Under the pieces are notes generated by a model. It was not told the DNA's origin, searched no databases, and worked only from the letters and a program-made list of their open reading frames with translations. A DNA stretch of 64,000 nucleotides from Aestuariispira insulae (GTDB lineage Bacteria; Pseudomonadota; Alphaproteobacteria; UBA8366; Aestuariispiraceae): assembly GCF_003385955.1 (NCBI RefSeq), contig NZ_QRDW01000006.1:62001-126000 (forward strand), in the 5' to 3' direction. Shown piece after piece: positions 54,838 to 64,000 of this stretch (the first letter of the stretch is position 1; each line of letters starts with the position of its first letter). Position numbers and translations under genes: made by a program.

Positions 54838-56244
54838 ATGGGCTCACCCCGTACGCTCTTTGACAAGATCTGGGACTCTCATGTGGTCGACGTGCAGGAA
54901 GACGGAACCTGCCTGCTTTATATCGATCGCCACATGGTTCACGAAGTCACCAGCCCACAGGCATTTGAAGGGCTGCGGAATGCGGGCCGTCCGGTCCGGC
55001 GCACGGGTCAGACGCTGGCGGTTGCCGACCATAACGTTCCCACCGAAGGGCGCGACAAGGGTATTGCGGATGAAGAGAGCCGCACCCAGGTTGAGACGCT
55101 GGCCGCCAACTGTGCGGAATTTGGTGTTCCCTATCTTGAAATGAATGATATCCGCCAGGGTATTGTGCATATTGTCGGCCCGGAACAGGGTTTCACCCTG
55201 CCCGGCATGACCATTGTCTGCGGTGATTCCCACACCGCCACCCATGGTGCTTTTGGCTCGCTTGCCTTTGGTATCGGCACCTCCGAGGTAGAACATGTTC
55301 TGGCCACCCAGACCCTGCTGCAAAAGCCTGCCAAAAACATGCGCATCACCGTTGAAGGGCCGCTGCGTCCGGGCCTGACCGCCAAGGATCTGACGCTTGC
55401 CATCATCGGCAAGATCGGTACCGCGGGCGGAACCGGTTATGTCATCGAATATGCCGGCGAAGCCATCATGGCGCTTTCCATGGAGGGCCGCATGACGGTC
55501 TGCAACATGGCCATCGAAGGCGGCGCACGTGCCGGCCTGATTGCACCGGACCAGACCACCTTTGATTACGTCAAGGGCCGCCCGATGGCACCTGAGGGTG
55601 CCGATTGGGACAAGGCCGTGGAATATTGGTCCTCCCTGCCTTCGGATGAAGGCGCGGCATATGATGTTGAAATCAAGCTGCACACCGACGAAATCGCACC
55701 GCAGGTCACCTGGGGCACCAGCCCTGAAGACGTGATTGCCGTCACAGAGAATGTGCCAAATCCGGCCGACATCAACGACAAGAACAAAGCTGCCGCCGTA
55801 CAGCGCGCCCTGGATTACATGGGCCTGACCGCCGGTCAGCCGATGACCGACGTCAAGATCGACACGGTCTTCATCGGATCCTGCACCAACGGCCGGATCG
55901 AAGATTTACGCGAAGTGGCAGCCATCGCCAAGGGCCGCAAGGTCGCAGAAGGCGTACGCACCCTGATCGTACCGGGTTCCGGCCTGGTCAAGCGCCAGGC
56001 AGAAGAAGAAGGCCTGGACAAAATCTTCAAAGAAGCAGGCTTTGACTGGCGTGAGCCAGGCTGTTCCATGTGCCTGGCCATGAATGCCGACAAACTGGCA
56101 CCGGGCGAACGTTGCGCCTCCACCTCGAACCGCAATTTCGAAGGCCGTCAGGGCCGTGGCGGCCGAACCCATCTGGTCAGCCCAGGCATGGCAGCCGCCG
56201 CCGCGATCAAAGGCCATTTGGCCGACGTGCGGGAGTTCCTGTAA
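54838..56244 (+). CDS. leuC: LeuC, isopropylmalate isomerase large subunit
   Basis: This [4Fe-4S] subunit converts 2- to 3-isopropylmalate with LeuD. Its 468 residues include [52 protein letters not shown], and the cluster cysteines in [13 protein letters not shown] and [17 protein letters not shown] lies just upstream of the ATG at 54838. A frame extending further upstream has no ribosome site. Its stop overlaps the next small gene by one base. Confidence 0.97.
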   Translation: MGSPRTLFDKIWDSHVVDVQEDGTCLLYIDRHMVHEVTSPQAFEGLRNAGRPVRRTGQTLAVADHNVPTEGRDKGIADEESRTQVETLAANCAEFGVPYLEMNDIRQGIVHIVGPEQGFTLPGMTIVCGDSHTATHGAFGSLAFGIGTSEVEHVLATQTLLQKPAKNMRITVEGPLRPGLTAKDLTLAIIGKIGTAGGTGYVIEYAGEAIMALSMEGRMTVCNMAIEGGARAGLIAPDQTTFDYVKGRPMAPEGADWDKAVEYWSSLPSDEGAAYDVEIKLHTDEIAPQVTWGTSPEDVIAVTENVPNPADINDKNKAAAVQRALDYMGLTAGQPMTDVKIDTVFIGSCTNGRIEDLREVAAIAKGRKVAEGVRTLIVPGSGLVKRQAEEEGLDKIFKEAGFDWREPGCSMCLAMNADKLAPGERCASTSNRNFEGRQGRGGRTHLVSPGMAAAAAIKGHLADVREFL

Positions 56245-56417
56245 TGCGTATGGCAACCAAACAGCAGGAAGGAGACTGGCTGAGCAATCTGCTTGGTCGG
56301 GATCTGACCGTCAATGGCTGGCAGGTGGATATCGCCGTGCCCGCCAATGATGATGAAGAATTTGACTTTGAGGACGCCATGGAATGGCTCGACCTCAAAG
56401 GCCTGAAAATTCGTTGA
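56244..56417 (+). CDS. Small hypothetical protein between leuC and leuD (57 aa)
   Basis: A 57-codon frame starts in TAATG over the leuC stop and ends 15 bases before leuD, so it is translationally coupled inside the leu operon. The product is acidic (MATKQQEGDWLSNLLGRD, then DIAVPANDDEEFDFEDAMEWLDLKGLKIR) with no membrane segment. I do not recognise the family. Position, spacing and coding-like composition support a real gene; a role in leucine synthesis is unproven. Confidence 0.65.
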   Translation: MRMATKQQEGDWLSNLLGRDLTVNGWQVDIAVPANDDEEFDFEDAMEWLDLKGLKIR

Positions 56418-56432
56418 GGGGAGGCCAAAGCC

Positions 56433-57053
56433 ATGCAGAAATTCACCCAACTGACCGGCATTGCCGCACCGCTGGACTTGATCAATATCGACACCGATAT
56501 GATCATCCCGAAACAGTTCCTGAAAACCATCCATCGCACGGGTTTAGGCAAAAACCTGTTCGACGAGATGCGTTATGACGACAATGGCCAGCCCATTGCC
56601 GACTTCGTATTGAACAAAGAACCCTACACAGCCGCACAGATCCTGGTTGCAGGTGACAATTTCGGTTGCGGTTCTTCCCGTGAGCACGCACCCTGGGCGC
56701 TCCTGGATTTTGGTATCCGCTGCGTGATCGCGCCCAGCTTTGCCGATATTTTCTACAATAACTGCTTCAAGAACGGCATCCTGCCGATCAAACTTCCGCG
56801 TGAAACCGTGGACCAGTTGATGGAAAAGGCGGAACGTGGTGGCAATGCCATGTTCACGATTGATCTGGAAAATCAGGACGTGGTTGATCCGGACGGCAAC
56901 AAGCATGCTTTTGAGGTAGATGAATTCCGCCGCCATTGCCTGCTCAACGGCCTGGATGACATTGCGCTGACCCTTCAGAAAGATGAGAAAATCACATCCT
57001 ACGAAGGCAAACGTGCCGATGAAGCCCCTTGGGTTGCCCTGCAACAGGGGTAA
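56433..57053 (+). CDS. leuD: LeuD, isopropylmalate isomerase small subunit
   Basis: This partner of LeuC is 206 residues long. Motifs are [58 protein letters not shown] and [23 protein letters not shown]. It is complete and is followed by a terminator, so leuCD and the small gene form one unit separated from leuB. Confidence 0.97.
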   Translation: MQKFTQLTGIAAPLDLINIDTDMIIPKQFLKTIHRTGLGKNLFDEMRYDDNGQPIADFVLNKEPYTAAQILVAGDNFGCGSSREHAPWALLDFGIRCVIAPSFADIFYNNCFKNGILPIKLPRETVDQLMEKAERGGNAMFTIDLENQDVVDPDGNKHAFEVDEFRRHCLLNGLDDIALTLQKDEKITSYEGKRADEAPWVALQQG

Positions 57054-57082
57054 TGTATCCGGAGCCATCCGATATATTTGCA

Positions 57083-57114
57083 AAAACGGTCGGACTTTCC
57101 GGCCGTTTTTTTTT
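57083..57114 (+). terminator. Terminator after leuD
   Basis: The 11-bp stem AAAACGGTCGG/CCGGCCGTTTT (one T-G pair) with a 5-nt loop is followed by five further T. Confidence 0.9.
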
Positions 57115-57252
57115 GCCCCAAGAGGCTAACAGGAACCTGCCAGCTACCATATATTGAAAAAAACCGCGACAAACACCACTCATTTAGAGTAAACTGGTGC
57201 CAGAAAGATCGCATTCCGGCGATTTCCTGACAAGAACCACCGGACTTGGATC

Positions 57253-58161
57253 ATGAGTTTTCCTGATAATAAACTACCATCCCTGAAGGGCCTGAGGGCG
57301 GTCGAATCCGTTAATCGCTTGGGCAGTTTCACAGCCGCCGCCGCCGAGTTGGCGGTGACCCAGGGCGCGATCAGCCGCCTGGTAAGCGGTGTGGAACAGG
57401 ATCTTGGCGTCAAACTGTTTGAACGCTCCGGGCCGAAATTCACCACCACAGAGGCCGGTGCCCGCTATGCCGATGCGCTGGGCGAGGCTTTCCAGCTTCT
57501 GGGGGCTGCAACACGTTCCGTCTCGGAGCAATCGGTTGCAGACAGGCTGACCATATCGGTCCCGCCTTCCTTTGCCGCAAAGTGGCTGACCCCACGCCTG
57601 GGCGCCTTTCTGGCCCTTTGTCCCAAGGCGGATCTCCGGATCAGCATATCGCAACAGCCGAGCGATTTTGATGATGGTGTGGATCTGTCGATTCTCCATG
57701 GTTTGGGCAATTGGCCGGACATGCATTGCCAGCTTTTGATGTCGGAAACCCTCTTTCCTGTCTGCAGCCCCGATTTCGTGACACGGCATGGACCGATGGC
57801 AACCATTCAGAATCTGGAAGGCAAACCCCTATTGCAAGCCAAGGGTCCGGAAAGTTGGCAGGATTGGATCAGTTTCGCCGCCTCGCAGCCGGTCAATATT
57901 GACGCCTGTTCCGGTACTTTCTTCAATGACGGTATTTCGCTCTATCAGGCCGCTGTGGATGGGCATGGCATTGCGCTCGGCCGGTCGGTTCTAGTCTCAC
58001 AGGATCTGGAGGAAGGCCGGTTAATTGCGCCTTTCCGTCAGGAATTTGCATCAGCTCACGGATATTATCTGGTCTGGCCAAAGGACCGCCTGCCCCCCAA
58101 ACATTTCGACCGGTTCCGTCGCTGGCTCGAGACCCAGACAAAGAAAAGCCGGGATCAATAA
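57253..58161 (+). CDS. LysR family regulator (GcvA-like)
   Basis: This 302-residue protein has the HTH in LPSLKGLRAVESVNRLGSFTAAAAELAVTQGAISRLVSGVEQDLGVKLFERSG, followed by a LysR effector domain (FLALCPKADLRISISQQPSDFDDGVDLSILHG). Its target is unknown; its place between leuD and leuB is unusual and invites, but does not prove, a role in leucine control. It ends at a hairpin shared with the chemoreceptor gene. Confidence 0.88.
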   Translation: MSFPDNKLPSLKGLRAVESVNRLGSFTAAAAELAVTQGAISRLVSGVEQDLGVKLFERSGPKFTTTEAGARYADALGEAFQLLGAATRSVSEQSVADRLTISVPPSFAAKWLTPRLGAFLALCPKADLRISISQQPSDFDDGVDLSILHGLGNWPDMHCQLLMSETLFPVCSPDFVTRHGPMATIQNLEGKPLLQAKGPESWQDWISFAASQPVNIDACSGTFFNDGISLYQAAVDGHGIALGRSVLVSQDLEEGRLIAPFRQEFASAHGYYLVWPKDRLPPKHFDRFRRWLETQTKKSRDQ

Positions 58162-58169
58162 TCCCGGCT
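58144..58169. terminator. Terminator of the chemoreceptor gene
   Basis: The perfect 9-bp stem AGCCGGGAT/ATCCCGGCT with a 5-nt loop overlaps the stop of the LysR gene. The minus strand has a TTTTCTT tail, so it mainly ends the chemoreceptor transcript. Confidence 0.8.
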
Positions 58170-58197
58170 CTTCCCTACACCTGATAGATTTGGACGA

Positions 58198-60312
58198 TTA
58201 TTCCGCCCTGATCCGGGCCAGGAAATTGTCGATCTCTTTTTTCAACTGCTGAGCCTGATCATTGAGATCATTGGCCGCCTCACTGAACTGCTGGGCCGAC
58301 TGACCGGTTTGGGATGCCGACTCTTTCATGCCGTTCACATTGGCGGAAACCTCGTTGGTGCCGGCAGCCGCTTGTTGCACGCTGCTGGAGATTTCCCGGG
58401 TTGCCGCTTCCTGCTGTTCGACCGCGGCAGCAATGGTCGTGGCGATGGCATGAATAGAAGTGATGGTTTCCCCGACGCCGCGAATGGCATCGACCGTTTC
58501 ACGGGTTTCCGCCTGAATGGTCGAAATTTGGGTTCCGATTTCCTGGGTCGCCTTGCCGGTCTGTGTCGCAAGCGACTTCACTTCATTGGCCACGACGGCA
58601 AACCCCTTGCCCGCCTCACCGGCACGGGCCGCCTCAATGGTGGCGTTCAACGCCAGCAGATTGGTCTGATCGGCGATATCATTGATCAGTTTGACCACTT
58701 CATCAATTCGATCTACGGCCCCGGCCAGCGACTCTACCATGCCGTTGGCGCGACCAACCTCTTCCACTGCGTTATTGGCAACACCGGCGGATTTGGAAAC
58801 CTGCTGCGAGATTTCATTGATGGATGCGGACAGTTCTTCCGTTGATGCGGCCACCGTCTGGACATTCACCGAGGCTTGTTCCGCCGCCCCGGCCGCCGCC
58901 ACAGCCTGCCCTTCGGATTGTTCCGCAATGGTGCTCATCTGATTAGCGGAATTTGACATCTGCCCGGAGGAGCCGGAGACATTCTCCACAACCCGACCGA
59001 CGGAAGCCTGAAATTCATCTGCCAGAGCCAGCCGCGTCTTCTTCTGATCTTCGATCGCGCGCATTTCAGCTTCCGCGCGTTCAGTTTCCATCTGCTGGAC
59101 TTTGGCGGCATTCTGCTTGAATTGCTCAAGAGCCTTGTTGACCTGACCCACTTCATCTCCACGGTCCTGACCGGTGATCTCAACCTCATATTGGCCATTT
59201 TGCAGCGCATTGATCACACCGATGCTCTTTTCCAGGGGCCGACGGATCAGGGTCACACTGAAAAAGACCAGGGCCCCTAAGATAATCAGCACAACAATCA
59301 CGCCGCCAACGATCATTTCATTGCGAAGCGTGTTCGCATCTTCAACAATCTTGTCTTTCGGGATATTAACCACCACCGACCAGGGGGTGTTGGTGCGCGG
59401 CACTTGGACCGGTATAAACACCCGGACGAAATCACCATCTTCCTCAGTCCAGGATTCCCCTTCCTGGAGTTTGGGAATGGCATTAATGAAAGTCTGTCTG
59501 CTGCCTTCAATCTCACTGATCACCTTGCCCAACAGGCTCTGGTCCGGATAAGCCGCCCATTTCCCTTTATAGGAAATCACATAGACACTGCCAGTCTCAA
59601 ACGGGGTCAGTTTGGCAAATTCGGCCGCCATGTCGTTGAGCATGATATCAACACCAGCAACGCCCAGGACCTTGCCACTCTTGTCATTAATCGGAACTGC
59701 AAAGGAGGGTAGCAATACACCGCCATCCCCCAGGTCTTCATAAAATACCGGGTCAATCACAGTCGGCCGGTTTTCCCGCCGGGGAATATTGTAATAATCA
59801 TATCCCTCATCCTGGGTGGTATCCATGTCCGCCAAGCCGGTCAGATGCCATCCTTCGACACCTTTACCGTAATTGTAGAAATAGGTGGCATAGCGGCCGG
59901 TATTGGGGTCGTTCAAAACCGAGCTGTCATTCTTATAGTCAGCATCCTTGCCATCGAGCGCATTAGGTTCATACCCGGCCCAGGCCCCGGCAAGATCCTG
60001 GTTTTGCTCGAGAATTTCCTTCAGAACAGCATCATAGGCCCGGCGATCATCAACACCGCCATCTTCCTTCATGCCCTTGAAGGTCGCACCGATCACTTCC
60101 GCCACTTTCATCGCCTTATCCAGGCGTTTGGAAATCTGCTCCGCGTGATAACGCCCCAGTTCTTCAGCTTTCTCAAGGGTCAGTCTGCGGGTGATTTCGG
60201 ACGCTTCCATCGACTGCCATGTAATCGCGATGGCGAGGCAGATTGAAATCACGATCCCGCTGATGATCGAAAGCTTTGCCGAAAGTGACAATTTGTTAAA
60301 CATGATTTTCAA
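58198..60312 (-). CDS. Methyl-accepting chemotaxis protein with dCache sensor
   Basis: The 704-residue chemoreceptor has a membrane segment at about 9-30, a large double-Cache periplasmic domain (to about 335, with [51 protein letters not shown]) and a second membrane segment near 340. HAMP ([15 protein letters not shown]) and a signalling domain with hairpin tip [35 protein letters not shown] follow. The ligand is unknown. No che genes are adjacent. A helical linker with A/Q repeats separates HAMP and signalling parts. Confidence 0.94.
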   Translation of the reverse strand: MKIMFNKLSLSAKLSIISGIVISICLAIAITWQSMEASEITRRLTLEKAEELGRYHAEQISKRLDKAMKVAEVIGATFKGMKEDGGVDDRRAYDAVLKEILEQNQDLAGAWAGYEPNALDGKDADYKNDSSVLNDPNTGRYATYFYNYGKGVEGWHLTGLADMDTTQDEGYDYYNIPRRENRPTVIDPVFYEDLGDGGVLLPSFAVPINDKSGKVLGVAGVDIMLNDMAAEFAKLTPFETGSVYVISYKGKWAAYPDQSLLGKVISEIEGSRQTFINAIPKLQEGESWTEEDGDFVRVFIPVQVPRTNTPWSVVVNIPKDKIVEDANTLRNEMIVGGVIVVLIILGALVFFSVTLIRRPLEKSIGVINALQNGQYEVEITGQDRGDEVGQVNKALEQFKQNAAKVQQMETERAEAEMRAIEDQKKTRLALADEFQASVGRVVENVSGSSGQMSNSANQMSTIAEQSEGQAVAAAGAAEQASVNVQTVAASTEELSASINEISQQVSKSAGVANNAVEEVGRANGMVESLAGAVDRIDEVVKLINDIADQTNLLALNATIEAARAGEAGKGFAVVANEVKSLATQTGKATQEIGTQISTIQAETRETVDAIRGVGETITSIHAIATTIAAAVEQQEAATREISSSVQQAAAGTNEVSANVNGMKESASQTGQSAQQFSEAANDLNDQAQQLKKEIDNFLARIRAE

Positions 60313-60476
60313 GCCCTATGATTATGTCTGCCGTCGACCGAAAAAACGGCCCGCCATCCCGGACGAACCTCCCGCTCCGGTTCCAACAGATGCAACCCGA
60401 TCCAACCTTTTTACTTACCAGATAGTTAATAAACAACTAACCACATGTAACAGAAAGGTTTTTCCGGAATTTTAAT

Positions 60477-60971
60477 TCACAAGCTAATGAATTCTATGCG
60501 GACCTGCATGCGGCCCTCCCTGAGGTGGGTCGAAATACTGTGCACCGTGAAACCGGAAAGATTCCAGCTCCGACGCATATAGACCATATCATCTAGCAGA
60601 AATTCCACCCGGTCGAGCAGCGGCGTTTGCAGACAGTCACTCTTAGTCGACGCCGTCACCGTCGCCCCCTTATCCTCCACCAGGATTGTGGTCTCATACC
60701 CCGCTGTCATGAGATGCTGATAAAGCAGGATCGCGCCGGAAGCAGCATTCATCTGTTCTTCACGGTTCGAAAAAATATTATGGAAATTCTCGATGGACCG
60801 CTGCAAATCTTCTGCGGAGATCATCTCCGCTTCTTGTTCCGATTCTTCTGTCAGATCAAAATCACCGAACAGATCAATATCATCCCCGCCCCCCGGCGCG
60901 GAATCAAACAACTCAAGATCACCAACCATGGAATACGAACCCATTGCTTGCAGCCATTTCAAGAAATCCAC
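60477..60971 (-). CDS. Hypothetical protein (164 aa)
   Basis: I do not recognise the family. The product begins MDFLKWLQAMGSYSMVGDLELFDSAPGGGDDIDLFGDFDLTEES, an acidic and probably flexible segment. A more ordered part follows (EDLQRSIENFHNIFSNREEQMNAASGAILLYQHLMTAGYETTILVEDKGATVTA) and ends RMQVRIEFISL. No signal or membrane segment is seen. It is divergent from leuB, and stands between the chemoreceptor and leuB. Confidence 0.62.
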   Translation of the reverse strand: MDFLKWLQAMGSYSMVGDLELFDSAPGGGDDIDLFGDFDLTEESEQEAEMISAEDLQRSIENFHNIFSNREEQMNAASGAILLYQHLMTAGYETTILVEDKGATVTASTKSDCLQTPLLDRVEFLLDDMVYMRRSWNLSGFTVHSISTHLREGRMQVRIEFISL

Positions 60972-61210
60972 TTCATTTATGCAACATTAGGCTACAGTAT
61001 CTGTCTTAAAAGCTCCTTAATGGTATCCGCAATCAAGAAGGCAACCCTAGTTATTCCCCCCCGGAACAGCAGTATTTTGCGCAAAAGCCGGCCTGCGTGA
61101 CTGGCCAAACAGGGAAAATGTGGGTACAACCGCCGCAATCAGATTATTCTGAGCCGAATACGGCTAATCTTGAAACGAAATTACGCAAATTCTCAGGAGT
61201 GTCCCCGGTC

Positions 61211-62323
61211 ATGGCCACCAACAAAACCCTGCTTATGCTTCCCGGTGACGGGATCGGTCCCGAAGTCTTCAACCAGGTCCGCCGGGTTGTCGACTGGATG
61301 GCCAAAAACCGCAGCATCAATTTTGACCTGAAGGAAGGCCTGGTGGGCGGCGCCTGTTATGACGTACATAAACAAGCCATCACCGACGAGACCATGCAGG
61401 ATGCCCTGGATGCGGATGCGGTCCTGTTCGGCGCGGTCGGCGGCCCGCAATATGACAATGTGGAACGCCATGCGCGGCCCGAAGCCGGCCTGCTGCGCCT
61501 GCGCAAGGAAATGGATCTTTTCGCCAACCTGCGCCCGGCCGTTGTGTTTGATGCGCTGCTGGATGCCTCGACCCTGAAACCAGAAGTGATCCAGGGTCTG
61601 GACCTGATGATCGTGCGCGAACTGACCAGCGGCGTCTATTTCGGCGAGCCGCGTGGCATGCAGGATTATAATGGCGTTGAACGATGCATTGACACCCAGG
61701 CCTACACCAAAGCCGAGGTTGAACGGGTGGCCGCCGTCGCCTTTGATCTGGCCCGCAAACGCAACAGTCGGGTTCATTCGGTGGAAAAAGCCAATGTGAT
61801 GGAAACCGGTATTTTCTGGCGCAAGACCGTGACCGAGCTGCATGCCAGCGGTGGTTACCAGGATATCGAGCTTGCCCATATGTATGCCGATAACTGTGCC
61901 ATGCAGCTAATGAAGAACCCGAAACAGTTTGATGTGATCGTCACCGACAACCTGTTTGGCGACCTGCTTTCCGATGCGGCGGCCATGAGCACCGGCTCGC
62001 TCGGCATGCTGCCATCCGCCAGCCTGGGCGCGGCAGACGAAAACGGTCAGCGCAAGGCGCTTTACGAGCCGGTACACGGATCCGCCCCGGATATTGCCGG
62101 CCAGGACCTGGCAAACCCCAGCGCCATGCTGCTGAGTTTTGCCATGATGCTGCGCTACAGCTTCGGCCTGTTGAAAGATGCCGACATGGTTGAAAACGCC
62201 ATTCAGAATGTTCTGAAATCCGGCATCCGCACCGGTGATATCATGGCCCCGGGTTGCACCCAGGTGGGCACTACCGGCATGGGGGACGCCATCCTGGCGG
62301 AACTGGACAAACTGGTCGGATAA
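61211..62323 (+). CDS. leuB: LeuB, 3-isopropylmalate dehydrogenase
   Basis: This NAD-dependent oxidative decarboxylase follows LeuCD in leucine synthesis. Its 370 residues include [85 protein letters not shown] and [32 protein letters not shown]. The ATG at 61211 has CAGGAG eleven bases upstream. It is separated from leuD by three genes and followed by a terminator. Confidence 0.97.
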   Translation: MATNKTLLMLPGDGIGPEVFNQVRRVVDWMAKNRSINFDLKEGLVGGACYDVHKQAITDETMQDALDADAVLFGAVGGPQYDNVERHARPEAGLLRLRKEMDLFANLRPAVVFDALLDASTLKPEVIQGLDLMIVRELTSGVYFGEPRGMQDYNGVERCIDTQAYTKAEVERVAAVAFDLARKRNSRVHSVEKANVMETGIFWRKTVTELHASGGYQDIELAHMYADNCAMQLMKNPKQFDVIVTDNLFGDLLSDAAAMSTGSLGMLPSASLGAADENGQRKALYEPVHGSAPDIAGQDLANPSAMLLSFAMMLRYSFGLLKDADMVENAIQNVLKSGIRTGDIMAPGCTQVGTTGMGDAILAELDKLVG

Positions 62324-62345
62324 TCCGCCATCGGCTTCAGACGAT

Positions 62346-62374
62346 AAACGGGCGCTGTTATTGCGCCCGTTTTT
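62346..62374 (+). terminator. Terminator after leuB
   Basis: The 10-bp stem AAACGGGCGC/GCGCCCGTTT with a 7-nt loop lies 23 bases after the leuB stop and ends in a T run. Confidence 0.9.
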
Positions 62375-62509
62375 CATATGATGGGAAATAAAATTTCACG
62401 TTCCCGCGATAAATTGAATGGAGCCGTCATTTTTCCGCATTGCCCGCTTGATTTTTTGCAGCGCACAGCGTAGAACAGCCCCGGTTTGGTTTTGAAGGGC
62501 CTAGGATTA

Positions 62510-62620
62510 ATGGCATTCGCAATGGACAGCATGATGATGGTTGCGCAGAAAATGCGCCACATATCCGCTGTATCCAAAACCACCACCACCAAAACCAAAA
62601 CCACCAAGACCGGCAGATAG
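62510..62620 (+). CDS. Candidate asd leader peptide (36 aa, Met/Lys/Thr-rich)
   Basis: This short frame was read directly from the sequence. Translation gives MAFAMDSMMMVAQKMRHISA and then VSKTTTTKTKTTKTGR before TAG at 62618-62620. The composition is 6 Met, 5 Lys and 8 Thr of 36, with 12 of residues 23-34 being K or T. Lysine, threonine and methionine are the end products of the pathway that Asd commits. AGGA sits three bases and GAAGG about eleven bases before the ATG. The peptide ends just before an antiterminator/terminator pair (62624-62681), as in thrL-type attenuation. Expression is not shown, but the match of codons, position and RNA structure makes chance unlikely. Confidence 0.75.
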   Translation: MAFAMDSMMMVAQKMRHISAVSKTTTTKTKTTKTGR

Positions 62621-62623
62621 CCG

Positions 62624-62681
62624 CGAACCTCCGCATGTGCAGACTGAAAGCAGGCCGGGGTTCGAGAACTCCGGCTTTTTT
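62624..62681 (+). promoter_or_regulatory. Transcription attenuator in the asd leader
   Basis: Segment 2 (62624-62634, CGAACCTCCGC) can pair with segment 3 (62654-62664, GCCGGGGTTCG), with eight continuous pairs and two more after one mismatch. Segment 3 alternatively forms the terminator stem GCCGGGG (62654-62660) with CTCCGGC (62669-62675), followed by six T. The two pairings exclude each other. A ribosome finishing the leader peptide at 62618-62620 would mask segment 2 and leave the terminator; one stalled at the Lys/Thr codons would leave segment 2 free to form the antiterminator. asd starts at 62727. Confidence 0.75.
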
Positions 62682-62726
62682 GGTTTGTACGGTATTTTTA
62701 AACTGAGATGCAGATTGGTATGAACA

Positions 62727-63743
62727 ATGGGATACAAGGTAGCAGTAGTCGGCGCCACGGGTAATGTGGGCCGCGAGATTCTCAAAACGATGGCCGAACG
62801 CGGCTTCCCGGCCAAGGAAGTTGTGGCCCTGGCCTCTTCCCGCTCTGTGGGCGTGGAAATCTCCTATGGCGAAGACAAGACCCTGAAATGCCAGGACCTG
62901 GCTACCTTTGATTTCACCGGCACCGACATTGTTCTCTCTTCCCCCGGCGGCAAGATCTCTGCTGAATTTTCCCCAAAGGCAGCTGCGGCCGGCGCGGTCG
63001 TGATCGACAATACCTCCCACTTCCGCATGGATCCCGAAGTGCCGCTGGTTGTGCCGGAAGTTAACCCGGAAGCACTCGAAGGCTGGCGCAAAAAAGGTAT
63101 CATCGCCAACCCGAACTGCTCCACCATCCAAATGGTCGCGGCCCTAAAGCCCCTACATGAAAAATTTGGCATCAAGCGCGTGGTGGTTTCCACCTACCAG
63201 TCCGTTTCCGGCGGCGGCAAGGAAGCCATGGATGAGCTGTTCACCCAGACCCGCGCGATTTATGTGAACGATCCGATCGTGAAGGAAAAATTCACCAAGC
63301 AGATCGCCTTCAACGTGATCCCCCATATCGATGTCTTCATGGATGACGGCTCGACCAAGGAAGAATGGAAGATGGTGGTCGAAACCAAGAAGATCCTGGA
63401 TCCGAAAATCAAGGTCAGCGCCACCTGTGTGCGCGTCCCGGTTTTTGTCGGCCATGCGGAAAGCATCAACATCGAATGTGAAAAGGAAATCACGACCGAA
63501 TCTGCCCGCGAAGCCTTCAAGGAAGCCGACGGTGTGACCGTGGTCGATTTCCGCCAGGATGAAGGCTATGTCACCCCGGAAGAATGCGCCGGTGAAGACG
63601 CGGTCTATGTCAGCCGTATCCGCGAAGATATCTCGGTAGAGAACGGCCTGAACTTCTGGTGCGTTTCCGATAACCTGCGTAAGGGCGCTGCCCTCAACAC
63701 GGTTCAGATCGCTGAAGAGCTGATCAAACGCGACCTGTTGTAA
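62727..63743 (+). CDS. asd: Asd, aspartate-semialdehyde dehydrogenase
   Basis: This NADPH-dependent enzyme makes aspartate semialdehyde, the branch point for lysine, diaminopimelate, threonine and methionine. In 338 residues there are VAVVGATGNVGREILKTM, ALASSRSVG, the catalytic cysteine in IIANPNCSTIQMVAALKPLHEKFGIKRVVVSTYQSVSGGGKEAMDEL and an end domain with RVPVFVGHAESINIEC. The ATG follows the attenuator region by 45 bases. It is separate from leuB because of the intervening terminator. Confidence 0.97.
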   Translation: MGYKVAVVGATGNVGREILKTMAERGFPAKEVVALASSRSVGVEISYGEDKTLKCQDLATFDFTGTDIVLSSPGGKISAEFSPKAAAAGAVVIDNTSHFRMDPEVPLVVPEVNPEALEGWRKKGIIANPNCSTIQMVAALKPLHEKFGIKRVVVSTYQSVSGGGKEAMDELFTQTRAIYVNDPIVKEKFTKQIAFNVIPHIDVFMDDGSTKEEWKMVVETKKILDPKIKVSATCVRVPVFVGHAESINIECEKEITTESAREAFKEADGVTVVDFRQDEGYVTPEECAGEDAVYVSRIREDISVENGLNFWCVSDNLRKGAALNTVQIAEELIKRDLL

Positions 63744-63803
63744 TATTTGAAAAAATCGCAACCAACACTCGACCAGTGACACCGGGCCGGTTAAAGTCTT
63801 TTC

Positions 63804-64000
63804 ATGGAAAATGAGAAGACCGAAACCGGCCCGGCTCATTCCGGCGCCCCAGAAAGCCCGCAACCGGCAGGCACCTCGCAGGTGACCGCGCGGCCGGATG
63901 GCAATGCTTTACTGCAACAGGCGATCGCCCATCATCACAAGGGCCATATCCCTGAAGCCGCCAAATTCTATCGCTCCGCCCTGAAAATCGACCCGAGCCT
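63804..64000 (+). CDS. N-terminal part of a TPR protein (partial)
   Basis: The frame opens at ATG 63804 and runs off the window. After a Pro/Ser/Gly-rich opening, it has a tetratricopeptide-like pair: ALLQQAIAHHHKGHIPEAAKFYRSALKIDPS, with the A-x-x-x-Y-x-x-A-L-x-x-x-P spacing. In similar loci such proteins often continue into sulfotransferase or glycosyltransferase domains, but nothing beyond residue 65 is visible. The ribosome site is weak. Confidence 0.6.
   Translation, partial: MENEKTETGPAHSGAPESPQPAGTSQVTARPDGNALLQQAIAHHHKGHIPEAAKFYRSALKIDPS

Noticed and set aside
62570-62620. ACC/AAA simple repeat as a microsatellite
   Set aside because: The repeat is explained by Thr and Lys codons of the leader peptide and is irregular in period.
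62541-62723. Proline-rich 60-codon frame upstream of asd
   Set aside because: It is the alternative reading frame of the ACC/AAA repeat in the Met/Lys/Thr leader peptide; it starts at TTG with no ribosome site and runs through the terminator.

Overview
The window is a chromosomal segment from an alphaproteobacterium, most like the Rhodospirillales and related marine or soil orders. This is judged from gene content, since no rRNA or tRNA is present to place it. Markers are the F1 operon atpHAGDC without F0 genes, a ChvG/ChvI pair, two DUF1127 proteins, PAS_5 and IalB family proteins, many GcvA-like LysR regulators, and ffh-rpsP-rimM-trmD-rplS followed by leuCD, leuB and asd. The DNA is fairly GC-rich by eye, apart from one AT-rich island near 6.0-6.3 kb. 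No insertion sequence, prophage, CRISPR array or RNA gene was recognised.

Layout. 0-6 kb: the end of msrP with msrQ (repair of oxidised periplasmic methionine), then a lysophospholipid importer-acyltransferase-ligase fusion co-transcribed with a secreted lipase-like hydrolase behind a TetR-like tandem operator. 6-16 kb: mostly single small genes (M24 peptidase, PAS_5, YtoQ, ArfB, DUF1127, YaiI, CheZ, DUF1737, YciI), the psuK-psuG pseudouridine catabolism pair, and an HD-domain protein resembling diiron oxygenases. 16-27 kb: a hybrid histidine kinase with a duplicated sensor module, the atp operon, priA, and fsa with a DUF484 gene. 27-33 kb: signalling genes (REC-HD-GYP, SCO, ChvI/ChvG, and a LuxR-type autoinducer-binding protein with a shortened DNA-binding domain). 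33-50.7 kb: accessory metabolism and transport (sulfatase, DUF1217, acetoacetyl-CoA reductase, Nudix/AraC/EamA, VanZ, two LysR regulators, methyltransferase/quinone oxidoreductase/asparaginase, TrmH, IalB, sigma-54 response regulator, XRE). 50.7-64 kb: a housekeeping block (SRP, ribosome and tRNA modification) followed by leucine and aspartate-family biosynthesis, with a LysR regulator, a chemoreceptor and an unknown gene lying between leuD and leuB.

The strongest new observation lies upstream of asd. A 36-codon reading frame at 62510-62620 encodes a Met-, Lys- and Thr-rich peptide. It is followed by a terminator hairpin with a T tract and by a competing antiterminator pairing. This has the architecture of a ribosome-mediated attenuator tuned to the end products of the aspartate pathway. 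Other points of interest are the LuxR-like protein with about ten residues missing from its helix-turn-helix beside a 17-bp palindrome, the tandem GGMIHxFKN sensor modules in the hybrid kinase, and several strong hairpins in 5' leaders (ansA, ffh, the sigma-54 regulator, rplS-leuC).
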